Positions 51,611 to 60,303 of a stretch of 64,000 nt of DNA are shown here, in pieces. The notes under the pieces were generated by a model. It was given only the letters and a program-made list of their open reading frames with translations, made no database searches and was not told where the DNA came from. The translations under genes were made by a program, and so were the position numbers. Position 1 is the stretch's first letter. The number at the start of each line of letters is the position of its first letter. Origin of the DNA: DATAUD01 sp036268455 (GTDB taxonomy: Bacteria; Verrucomicrobiota; Verrucomicrobiia; Limisphaerales; Palsa-1400); contig DATAUD010000104.1 in assembly GCA_036268455.1 (NCBI GenBank), positions 62,001 through 126,000 of the forward strand, read 5' to 3'.

Positions 51611-54600
51611 CTAGGTTTTTTCCGCGGGGGCAGGCGCGGATGCCGACGCCGCCGTTTCCCCCGCGACAAAAAGAATCCCCTGCAACGGCACCTCCAGCCA
51701 CTTGTCCTTCTCCTGCAAATGCGTCCCCAACTCCCCTATCATCCGTTCCAAAACATGCGCCCGCAGCATCACCCGCAAGTCCTCCTCGTTCCCTGGCAGC
51801 ACCTGCGCCGACGCGATATTTTGGAAATACGCCTTGAGGAAAGCCGCGCTGACCCACCGGTTCCAATACCGCATCCACGATTGGAACTTCGGCAAATTGT
51901 CCCGCAAAACGCTCCCCCGCTCCACATGCTGTTCCAATCCCACATAAGCCGCGTAATGGAACGATCTCACCAGCGCCGCCACATCCCGCAACGGCGAATG
52001 CTTGATGTTCCGCTGGCCAATCGGCGCCGACGAGTCCCCCTCGAAATCGATAAACACAAAATCCTTCCCAGTCCATAGCACATGGTCCAGGCGGCACTCT
52101 CCGTGCAACCGCAGCCGTCTCGCCGAAACGGGCCGGTCCGACAATCCCCGAAAAATCTGCACAATCACCGGCTCAAGATCCGCCACCTGTTGCGCCATCG
52201 GCTGCAACTCCGCCGGCAGCGATTTCAATTGTTTGCGCAGCGCCCGCAAATTTTGAAGCGCCCCGTTCCGCATCGATTGAAAAACCGCCCGCCTGTAATA
52301 CGGCGTCGCCGGCTCCGGCGCAAAATCCGGGTTGCCGGGATCCGACGCCAGAGCGCAGTGCAATTCCGCCGTCCGCAACCCCAAAAGCCGCGCCGACTCC
52401 AAATAAGTCCCGATGATTTCCGCCGCTTTTTCCGGAATGTCAGGCTGGAGCAATTTCAGCGGTTCCGCGGACGCCAGCGTCGGAGCCTCCTCTTGCGCCA
52501 CCCACGTCGTCGCGCGGTCATAATATCGGCTCGTCGAGTCAAGCGTATAATCCCACGCCGTCGTCGTCGATGCGGTGAACGCGTGCAGCACCGCCAGTGT
52601 CGTTCGCGAATTCGTCTGGCCCCGGTATTCAATCGCCCCGGCCAGCGTCTGGCTGTGCTCAAACCCATGCGCCGTGAGAAATTTCCCAATCTCAAATTCC
52701 GGATTGATCCCCGGCTCGATTCGCCGAAAAAACTTCAGCATCATCTTGTCCTCGAACCCAACGCACGAATTGCTCCGGTTGTTGCGCATCTGCCCCGCCT
52801 TCGGCAGCGCTGCGCCTCCCAGCATTTGCCGAAGTCCGGGCAACCGCACCCCCTCGATCTCCCCGTGCGACGTCCTCAATCGCCGCGGACTGGAAATCAG
52901 TTCAAGAAGCGCCCCGCAAAATTCGCCGTTGCCCAATCCGTCATACAAAACGCCCGATTGCTCCGGCGTCCCCATGTTCAATTCCGCGATGATGCACGCG
53001 GGCGCCGTTTGCCGAACCGTTTCGGCTTGTGTTCCAATCGCAAACGCCAGCGGCAGCGTGTAAAATTCCATGTCGCTATCCACATATTCAATCTGCAAAA
53101 AGGCCACCAGCGCCTCGCTCCCGTCCGAAAGCCTCACCGGCACCGTCTCCCGCACAGTCAACAACTTGATCACCTTCGACTTGCCCGAAAACCACGTCTG
53201 ACGCCGCAGGTAATCCGGCAGGATTCCCCTGATTTGCAGCCGGTTTTTTTCCAGCAGGATTTCCTGCCACGGATAATTTATCGTCAAAACCGGGGCGGCC
53301 GTTGTTGTTGATTGCGCCTGGCTTCGCGCCAGTTTCGGCTCCAGTGAAAACCAGTAAAACGAATGCGGCCCCATTGATAAAAAATAGGGCCGCTGGTCCA
53401 CCGCGGGAAATTCCGTCCGTCCAAAAAGTTCAATCGGCGTCAATCCCTGGAACGCCGACAAATCCAATTCCACCGGCTGCGGAAACCGTGACAGGTTCGC
53501 CACCACCAGCAGCGTCTCCTGCTGGTATCGCAGGATGTAGCTGAGAATCTTCCGGTTTTCGCTCTGCAAAAATTCGCACTTCCCCTCGCCCAGCGCCTTC
53601 CATCGTTTCCGCAACGCCAGCAACCGCCTCATCCACCACAACAGCGAATGCGGGTTCCCCAGTTGCACCTCCACATTGTTCGCTTCGTAATGGTAGCTCG
53701 GATCAAGGATGATCGGCAGGTAAAGGCTTTGCGGATTGGCCCGCGAAAATCCGGCGTTCTTGTCGGAACTCCATTGCATCGGCGTGCGCACTCCGTTCCG
53801 GTCCCCCAGGAAAATGTTTTCCCCCAATCCAATCTCGTCCCCGTAATAAAGCACCGGCGTGCCGGGCAGCGAAAAAAGCAGCGCGTTGAGCAATTCGATG
53901 CTCTTGCGGTCGTTGTTCAACAGAGGCGCAAGCCTCCGCCGGATCCCGAGGTTCAGCCGCGCTTGCGTCACATGCGCGTACATCCGGTACATGTAATCCC
54001 GCTCCTCGTCCGTCACCATTTCCAGCGTCAGTTCGTCGTGATTGCGCAAAAACAGCGCCCATTGGCTCGTCTCGGGTATTGGCGGCGTTTGCTCCAATAT
54101 ATCCACGATCGGCTGCCGATCTTCCATTCGCACCGACATGAAAAGCCGCGGCATCAGCGGGAAATGATAAGCCATATGGCACTCGTCGCCCATCCCTTGC
54201 CCGAAATATGAAACCGCGTCTTCCGGCCATTGATTCGCCTCGCCCAGCAACATCCTGTCCTCGTACTTTTGGTCAATATGCGCGCGCAGCTTTTTGAGAA
54301 AAACGTGCGTTTCCGGCAGGTTTTCGCAACTCGTCCCCTCCCGTTCATACAGGTAGGGCACCGCGTCAAGTCGAAGTCCGTCCACGCCCATCTCGAACCA
54401 GAAATCCACAATGTCGATCATCTCCTGGTGCACCTCTGGATTGTCGTAGTTCAAATCAGGCTGGTGCGAAAAAAAACGATGCCAGAAATACGCCCCCGCA
54501 ACGTGGTCCCACGTCCAATTCGATATCTCCACGTCCTTGAATATGATTCGCGCGTCGGAATATTGCGCCGCGTTTTCGCTCCACACATAAAAGTTGCGCC

Positions 54601-55039
54601 ATCGGCTCCCAGGTTTTGCCCGCCGCGCCCGTTGAAACCACGGATGCTGATCGGACGTGTGGTTCAACACCAGTTCGGTGATCACCCTTAATCCGCGTCG
54701 ATGCGCCTCCTTCAAGAAGTATTTAAAATCCCCCAGCGTCCCATATTTTGGGTGCACCGCCCGGTAATCGGCAATGTCATACCCATCATCCTTGAGGGGC
54801 GACGGGTAAAACGGCAGAAGCCAGATCGCCGTGACTCCAAGGTCCTTGATGTAATCCAGCTTCTCCGAAAGCCCGCGAAAGTCCCCCGTCCCGTCAGCGT
54901 CGGTATCATAGAACGCCCGGACGTGGACTTCGTAGATCACTCCGCTTTTGTACCAAACCGGATCTTTATCCAAGCCTTTGCGGTTGTCGGCGCTCTGGGC
55001 CCTGCGTCGTTGCTGCATAAGAGATTTTGGTTTCAACAT
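51611..55039 (-). CDS. treS: Trehalose synthase-maltokinase fusion
   Basis: A 1,142-residue two-enzyme fusion. Residues ~25-610 are a GH13 maltose alpha-D-glucosyltransferase (trehalose synthase): VIYEVHVRAFYDTDADGTGDF, the nucleophile in DGLRLDAVPYLYE, the acid/base in MLLGEANQWPED and the third Asp in LFLRNHDELTLE. Residues ~640-1,130 are a maltokinase (Mak/Pep2) domain with a kinase-like catalytic stretch (HGECRLDHVLW... FVFIDFEGD). Together they turn trehalose into maltose and then maltose-1-phosphate, the donor for GlgE-type alpha-glucan synthesis. GlgE and GlgB are not in the window. ATG 55039 (MLKPKSLMQQRR) is used; a GTG further upstream adds nothing conserved. It converges on the GH76-like gene. 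Confidence 0.95.
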   Translation of the reverse strand: MLKPKSLMQQRRRAQSADNRKGLDKDPVWYKSGVIYEVHVRAFYDTDADGTGDFRGLSEKLDYIKDLGVTAIWLLPFYPSPLKDDGYDIADYRAVHPKYGTLGDFKYFLKEAHRRGLRVITELVLNHTSDQHPWFQRARRAKPGSRWRNFYVWSENAAQYSDARIIFKDVEISNWTWDHVAGAYFWHRFFSHQPDLNYDNPEVHQEMIDIVDFWFEMGVDGLRLDAVPYLYEREGTSCENLPETHVFLKKLRAHIDQKYEDRMLLGEANQWPEDAVSYFGQGMGDECHMAYHFPLMPRLFMSVRMEDRQPIVDILEQTPPIPETSQWALFLRNHDELTLEMVTDEERDYMYRMYAHVTQARLNLGIRRRLAPLLNNDRKSIELLNALLFSLPGTPVLYYGDEIGLGENIFLGDRNGVRTPMQWSSDKNAGFSRANPQSLYLPIILDPSYHYEANNVEVQLGNPHSLLWWMRRLLALRKRWKALGEGKCEFLQSENRKILSYILRYQQETLLVVANLSRFPQPVELDLSAFQGLTPIELFGRTEFPAVDQRPYFLSMGPHSFYWFSLEPKLARSQAQSTTTAAPVLTINYPWQEILLEKNRLQIRGILPDYLRRQTWFSGKSKVIKLLTVRETVPVRLSDGSEALVAFLQIEYVDSDMEFYTLPLAFAIGTQAETVRQTAPACIIAELNMGTPEQSGVLYDGLGNGEFCGALLELISSPRRLRTSHGEIEGVRLPGLRQMLGGAALPKAGQMRNNRSNSCVGFEDKMMLKFFRRIEPGINPEFEIGKFLTAHGFEHSQTLAGAIEYRGQTNSRTTLAVLHAFTASTTTAWDYTLDSTSRYYDRATTWVAQEEAPTLASAEPLKLLQPDIPEKAAEIIGTYLESARLLGLRTAELHCALASDPGNPDFAPEPATPYYRRAVFQSMRNGALQNLRALRKQLKSLPAELQPMAQQVADLEPVIVQIFRGLSDRPVSARRLRLHGECRLDHVLWTGKDFVFIDFEGDSSAPIGQRNIKHSPLRDVAALVRSFHYAAYVGLEQHVERGSVLRDNLPKFQSWMRYWNRWVSAAFLKAYFQNIASAQVLPGNEEDLRVMLRAHVLERMIGELGTHLQEKDKWLEVPLQGILFVAGETAASASAPAPAEKT

Positions 55040-55439
55040 CCCCACTCCCGCAATCGGGGAAACTTGGAAACTCCCCACCTCGGATTAGCCTACCAGCGTC
55101 TCTGCGCTTCACCCCCCCATATAAACATACGATAGACACTTTCTGCCAAAAGAGGAAGATTTCGCATCGCATTGGACTCTGGCTGAATCGCCCGAGAAGG
55201 GCGCGTCTTTCTGTCTTGAGTCGGGCAGACAGCCGCCGCGTCCCGCGTAATGAACGAAGAGTGACGCGCAACAAGACTATTCAATCCGCCGTGAATTGTG
55301 TCAGTAGAGTTAAATTTAGTCGAAAAGCGCATTTCGTCTTGCGGTTTCCTCCACAGTGGAGAATGGTATTGGTTATCGTAGTATCGATTCAACAGATTTG
55401 CAGTATCCCCTGCATCACTTAAAAAGAGAACGCCCTGTT
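55040..55439. other. Divergent intergenic region
   Basis: About 400 bp between the trehalose synthase-maltokinase gene and the giant LamG protein gene. It contains one small perfect inverted repeat, CTCCAC-A-GTGGAG at 55349-55361, roughly 80 bp before the LamG protein start, which could be an operator. No convincing -35/-10 pair, small gene or RNA gene was seen. An in-frame upstream extension of the LamG gene into this region (to 55356) has no signal sequence character. Confidence 0.5.
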
Positions 55440-58400
55440 ATGCTTATGCAAAAAAAATCCATCATCAAAGCCATCGCCATGGCCGCGGTTTTTGCCGCGG
55501 GTTCGTCCGTCCAGGCCCAACCCGCCGGCGCGTACTTCCAGGCGGTGACAAATCTCGATCCCGCCGGCTATTGGCCGTTGAACGAAACCGCCCAGCCTCC
55601 CGCTCCGTTTTCGTTTAACAATACCGCGGATAATCTTGGCTCTCTCGGCGCGCAAGGCATCGGCTATTATGGCGCATGGTACCAGCCTTCCAACACCACT
55701 TGGTACCTTACAAATAGCATCGTTCAATCTCCCGCCGTTACTGCTCCATTTGATAACAGCGCGGGAATGAACTGTCAGGGGGTCGGCGGCCAATACGTTA
55801 TCGTCCCTCGAACCACCAACGGCGTCATCAACACAAACCTGACTCTCACGCCGCCGTTCTCCATTGAAGCATGGCTCAAATTTGCGACCACCAATAGCGG
55901 CCTTCTTGATATTGTCGGCGAAGGCGGCTTCTCCAGCGTTAACTACGGCGGACCAAATACCAACAATCCATTCTATGGCGGCCCTGGCCTCGGCTGGGCT
56001 GGCGTCGAACTCGGTGCCTACCAAAATTACTGCTTCTTTATTTGCAATGGCACCAACGCCGTCGGCAACAAGGCCCACGAATTGGATTCAAGCCATACTT
56101 ATGGCTTCATAAACACCTCCTCCTGGATTCATGTCGTTGCCACTTTCGATGGCACTACCGAATCCCTTTATACCAATGGTGTTCTCTCAGGCACCTTGAA
56201 CATCATTAGCAAAGACGGCAAGGCTTTCGTGCCCGATCCCAGCACCCCGCTAATGATCGGCTCCGGAAGCGAACCTTCCGCATCCTATGGCAACGGCTTT
56301 AAAGGAGTTATCGACGATGTCGCCATTTACAACGAAGTTTTGCCTCTATCCAGCATTGACGCCCATTACCAGACGGCTTACGGAACTAACGCCACTTTCG
56401 GCACTAACTATCCCGCTGCCGTTCTGGCTGACAGCCCTACCTTTTATTATCGGTTGAATGACTCCATAACGCCTGTAAATGCCGGCTATCCCACCAACAC
56501 ATTCCCGGTCGCCACAAACTATGGCACCCTCGGCGCGGCCGCCAACGGCGTATATCAACCCGGAGCGGAACCTGGAGTGGCGGGACCATCCTATGAAGGC
56601 TTCGGCGCATCGAGCAAGAGCGTCGCAATCAACGGCTGGTTTGGGGCTGTGGACGTCGGCGGCGGCAGCTTGCCGCCCGCTCTGAATCCAACCGGAGCTT
56701 CGCCCTTGACGCTTGTCACATGGTTCCGCGGCAACATCGCGGATTCCCCTGGTAGATTCCAGGAATTGGTCGGCCACGGCGATAGTTCTTACCGCCTCGC
56801 CCTCGGCCAGGCCACCGGGGAAAATCATTTCAATCCGGGTCCCGGGCCGGAAATCACCAACGCGCCTCTTTACCAATCCAATGGCTTTGCCTTGAACGAC
56901 GGCAACTGGCACATGGTCGCCGGCGTTTCCGACGGCACCAATGACTACCTTTACCTCGACGGCATTCTCGCCAAAAGCAGCAACACAGCCAGCGGCATTA
57001 ACATCGTTGGAAATACAAATGACCTTCTTATTGGCGGCGACTCCGAATACACTTATGCAAGCTGGGGCGGTGCCAATACTATTCGCGATCTTGACGGCCA
57101 GATCGCCCATGTCGCCTTCTGGACTAATGCCCTCAGCGCGGCCCAAATCCAGTCCCTCTTCAACGCCGCCGGTGTCCCTGCCTCCGTCCGCGTGCAACCG
57201 GTTGGCGCCACCAACAATCAGGGCGCTTCTGTCACTGTGACCGCCACGGTCGCCGGTTCTCAGCCTATCACTTATCAATGGTACCAAAACGGCTCGCCAG
57301 TCGCGGGCCAGACTGGCGAAAACCTGACATTCGCCTCCATCCCCACTAACGCGACCGGAAGCTACTACCTCGTCGCCGGCAACTCCTACGGCCCATCCGT
57401 CACCAGCTCCGTAGTCCAGATATTCGTTTACGGCGCTCCATCTGTTGTCACGCAACCGACCAGTTCGCTCGAAATTTTCGCCGGTCAGAGCCCCGTTCTC
57501 TCCATGAGCGCCGTCGGCGCGCAGCCCATCAGCTATCAATGGACTTCCAATGGAGTCGTTGTTTCGACCGCTCAAACCTACACGATCCCTCAGGTTGGAA
57601 ACGGCGGAACTTACGTCGGCACCGCCATCAACTCCGATGGCTCGGCCAGCACCGCTCCCATTACCCTCACAGTTGTTCCCACTCCCACCGCGCCTTACCC
57701 GGCTCAAGTCCTGGCCGACCATCCTATGGCCTTCTGGAGACTGGATGAATCCTCCGGCGACATTGCCTATGACTATGTCGGCGGCAACAACGGCATCTAT
57801 TCAAATGTAGCCCTTGCCTATGCCCCTTCCTATAATCCTGTCACCGACCCCTCCGAAGGCAATGCCCCCTACTTTGGCGGAATCCAGACAAATGACAGCT
57901 ACGTTGGATCCATTCCAACGAATATCAGCTTCACTGCCCCCACCAACGTGAACGCAGAGTTCTCTATCGAAATGTGGGCTCAACAATACTCCGCCAATAA
58001 CGACGGCGGTCTGGCCGCCATTGGTGTCGGCTACGGCGGTGAAGAGTTCGCGCTTGATTCCGGCGGCTTCGATCCCGCCCACGACCTTCGTTTCTATGTC
58101 AATAACGCCGGGGGCGCCAACTCGGGCGCCCCCAGCCACGTCGCCCTGCAAAGCACTCCTTCATGGCACCATGTCGTTGCTGTTTGTGACGAAGCCAACA
58201 AACTTGTCTCTCTCTATATCGACGGCACCAATGCCGCCTCCACGGCCATCGCAATCAAGAGCGGCATTCGCAGTTTGACCTCTCCAATGTCTATAGGCGC
58301 GCGTATCAGCGGCAACGGGGATAATAATTATGACAACCAGTACTTCGGCCTCGTCGACGAAGTCGCCGTTTATAATTACGCGCTGACCTCCAACCAGGTC

Positions 58401-60239
58401 GCGGCTCACTACCTGGCTTCCGGCGTGCCTCCAGTCGTTACGCAATTGCTCCCGGTTGGGATCGGCAACACGGAAACCACCAACGTCGATGCTACGGCTA
58501 GCTTTACTGTCGAAGCCACGGGCACCGCTCCGCTTTACTATTTCTGGACCGGTCCCAGCGGTACGGTGATTTCCACCAACCAAACTCTAAGTCTCCCCAA
58601 CGTGCAGACAAGCGCGCAGGGTCTGTACTCCGTCGTCGTGAGCAATGCCTACGGCGTCACCCAGCCTGCGGGCGCCTATCTCTCGGTCGTCCTTGGGCCT
58701 CCCCAGATCAGTCAGGACATTTCGCCTCTGACTCAGACGGTCCAGCTTTACGCCGGAGAAGACCAGGTCAGCTACACGGTCGTTGCAATCGGAAGCGCTC
58801 CCTTCTCTTATCAGTGGTATCAGAACGGGACCCCGGTCTCTGGGGCCACCAACCAGACCTATACATTCATCGCCCTGCCAGGAACCAACTCCTACTACGT
58901 AACGGTGACTAATGCCTACACAGCCAGCCAGAACGGCGGTGTTCCCGCCATCAGCAGCACGGCTCAGGTCATCGCTTCCGCCGTTCCGCAGTTGATCCCG
59001 GCAAACTACCCGTACAAGACCAAAATCACCTTCCCGGGTTACAGCGGCGCTCCGCTGACCAACTTCCCCGCCTTGATTACCTTGAGTTCATCGACTCTCC
59101 AGGGCTTGGATTACACCCAGTTTGAAACCAACGGCGCGGACATCCGTTTCACCGACGCCTCCGGCACTTCCATCCTTCCTTCTGAAATCGACGAATGGAA
59201 TGACAACGGCGTCTCGACCATCTGGGTCATGGTCCCGTTGCTCAACGGCACCAATATCTGGGCCTATTGGGGAAATGCTTCTTCAACCAACACGCCGCCG
59301 GCCAGCACGAACGTCTGGATCGATTCCGGCTACGAGATTGTTTATCACCTCAAGGAAACCCAGCCGCCCTACGCGGATAGCACCGGCCAATACCCGGCAA
59401 CGGTGCCGACGGGATTGTCTCCCGCCGCGACCGCCACCACGCAGACCAATGGCGTCGTCGGCCATGGCCAGGCGTTTAACGGCACTTCCAGCATCCTAAG
59501 TGCTGGCGCCGTCACCTTGAGTAACCAGTTCACTACTTACGTCTGGGCCTATTTGTCTGACAGCGCTCAAGCTCAAATCCAAACTCTCTGGTGCAATCAG
59601 GAGGGCGGTTATGGCGCCAACGGCTTCTCCGAGTTCGTCAACGCCTACAACATAGACGACAACGGACTCCTGATCGGCAGTGGCAACGGGAGCGGCGTAC
59701 AGCCAGAGTTCGGCGGCGGCTCTCCCCACGCTGGTCCCTTCTTTAACGGCAACTGGTATTTGCTCACCTGCGTCTGTGATGCGCCGGATTCCACCGTTAG
59801 TGCGTACTTGAACGGCGAACTCGTTGGAACCGGCGCATTCTCCAGCGACCCCGGATTGACCAACACCCTCTTCCTCGGCGCGTTCCTCAACCCGAACTTC
59901 TGGTGGACAGGCACCATGGACGAGGCCCGTATTCAATACGGCCTGGCCAGCACCAACTGGGTGGTCACCACCTACGCCAACATGGCGAACAGCTCCTTTG
60001 TGAGCCTATCGGCCCTCAATCAGGAGCCGTTCCTCTCCATCACCTCCGTCGCCAACAGCTTTATGTTAAGCTGGCCGACGAATGACGGAACGTTCACGTT
60101 GGAGGCAACAACGAATCTCGCGTCCCCATCATCCTGGGCGCCCGTTTCCAGTCCCACCCCAACCGTCGTCGATGGCAATTATGAGGTAACAATCCCGACC
60201 ACCGGGACCAACGAGTTCTATCGGTTGGTAGGACAGTAA
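55440..60239 (+). CDS. Giant secreted LamG/Ig/DUF2341 protein
   Basis: A 1,599-residue exported protein starting MLMQKKSIIKAIAMAAVFAA (signal peptide, cleavage near VQAQP); AAAAAGAGAA lies upstream as a weak binding site. Domain order by residue: LamG 1 (~25-310, with FSIEAWLKFATTNSG), LamG 2 (~330-580), Ig-like (~583-665, ITYQWYQNGSPVAGQTGE), Ig-like (~665-750), LamG 3 (~752-990), Ig-like (~995-1,085), Ig-like (~1,085-1,180), DUF2341 (~1,190-1,300, ending WAYWGNASS), LamG 4 (~1,340-1,515), and a C-terminal module ending NEFYRLVGQ. LamG modules bind carbohydrate or protein; the whole suggests a surface or matrix polysaccharide-binding protein. A terminator follows. Confidence 0.88.
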   Translation: MLMQKKSIIKAIAMAAVFAAGSSVQAQPAGAYFQAVTNLDPAGYWPLNETAQPPAPFSFNNTADNLGSLGAQGIGYYGAWYQPSNTTWYLTNSIVQSPAVTAPFDNSAGMNCQGVGGQYVIVPRTTNGVINTNLTLTPPFSIEAWLKFATTNSGLLDIVGEGGFSSVNYGGPNTNNPFYGGPGLGWAGVELGAYQNYCFFICNGTNAVGNKAHELDSSHTYGFINTSSWIHVVATFDGTTESLYTNGVLSGTLNIISKDGKAFVPDPSTPLMIGSGSEPSASYGNGFKGVIDDVAIYNEVLPLSSIDAHYQTAYGTNATFGTNYPAAVLADSPTFYYRLNDSITPVNAGYPTNTFPVATNYGTLGAAANGVYQPGAEPGVAGPSYEGFGASSKSVAINGWFGAVDVGGGSLPPALNPTGASPLTLVTWFRGNIADSPGRFQELVGHGDSSYRLALGQATGENHFNPGPGPEITNAPLYQSNGFALNDGNWHMVAGVSDGTNDYLYLDGILAKSSNTASGINIVGNTNDLLIGGDSEYTYASWGGANTIRDLDGQIAHVAFWTNALSAAQIQSLFNAAGVPASVRVQPVGATNNQGASVTVTATVAGSQPITYQWYQNGSPVAGQTGENLTFASIPTNATGSYYLVAGNSYGPSVTSSVVQIFVYGAPSVVTQPTSSLEIFAGQSPVLSMSAVGAQPISYQWTSNGVVVSTAQTYTIPQVGNGGTYVGTAINSDGSASTAPITLTVVPTPTAPYPAQVLADHPMAFWRLDESSGDIAYDYVGGNNGIYSNVALAYAPSYNPVTDPSEGNAPYFGGIQTNDSYVGSIPTNISFTAPTNVNAEFSIEMWAQQYSANNDGGLAAIGVGYGGEEFALDSGGFDPAHDLRFYVNNAGGANSGAPSHVALQSTPSWHHVVAVCDEANKLVSLYIDGTNAASTAIAIKSGIRSLTSPMSIGARISGNGDNNYDNQYFGLVDEVAVYNYALTSNQVAAHYLASGVPPVVTQLLPVGIGNTETTNVDATASFTVEATGTAPLYYFWTGPSGTVISTNQTLSLPNVQTSAQGLYSVVVSNAYGVTQPAGAYLSVVLGPPQISQDISPLTQTVQLYAGEDQVSYTVVAIGSAPFSYQWYQNGTPVSGATNQTYTFIALPGTNSYYVTVTNAYTASQNGGVPAISSTAQVIASAVPQLIPANYPYKTKITFPGYSGAPLTNFPALITLSSSTLQGLDYTQFETNGADIRFTDASGTSILPSEIDEWNDNGVSTIWVMVPLLNGTNIWAYWGNASSTNTPPASTNVWIDSGYEIVYHLKETQPPYADSTGQYPATVPTGLSPAATATTQTNGVVGHGQAFNGTSSILSAGAVTLSNQFTTYVWAYLSDSAQAQIQTLWCNQEGGYGANGFSEFVNAYNIDDNGLLIGSGNGSGVQPEFGGGSPHAGPFFNGNWYLLTCVCDAPDSTVSAYLNGELVGTGAFSSDPGLTNTLFLGAFLNPNFWWTGTMDEARIQYGLASTNWVVTTYANMANSSFVSLSALNQEPFLSITSVANSFMLSWPTNDGTFTLEATTNLASPSSWAPVSSPTPTVVDGNYEVTIPTTGTNEFYRLVGQ

Positions 60240-60259
60240 AAATCGAATATTATCACCAG

Positions 60260-60292
60260 GGCGCCGGTCAAATGACCGGCGCCTTGTTTCTT
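60260..60292 (+). terminator. Rho-independent terminator after the giant LamG gene
   Basis: GGCGCCGGTCA (60260-60270) and TGACCGGCGCC (60273-60283) form a perfect 11-bp GC-rich stem with a minimal loop, directly followed by TTGTTTCTTTG. It lies 20 bp after the stop at 60239 and ends just before the next gene, so the two large secreted-protein genes should be separate transcripts or partly attenuated. Confidence 0.9.
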
Positions 60293-60303
60293 TGTAAAGG
60301 AGT

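Noticed and set aside
52082..53311. 409-residue plus-strand Arg/Pro-rich open frame
   Set aside because: Antisense to the maltokinase part of the trehalose synthase fusion, whose conserved motifs establish the real frame.
56346..57722. 458-residue minus-strand open frame
   Set aside because: Shadow of the LamG repeats; Gly/Val/Asp-rich without structure-like motifs.
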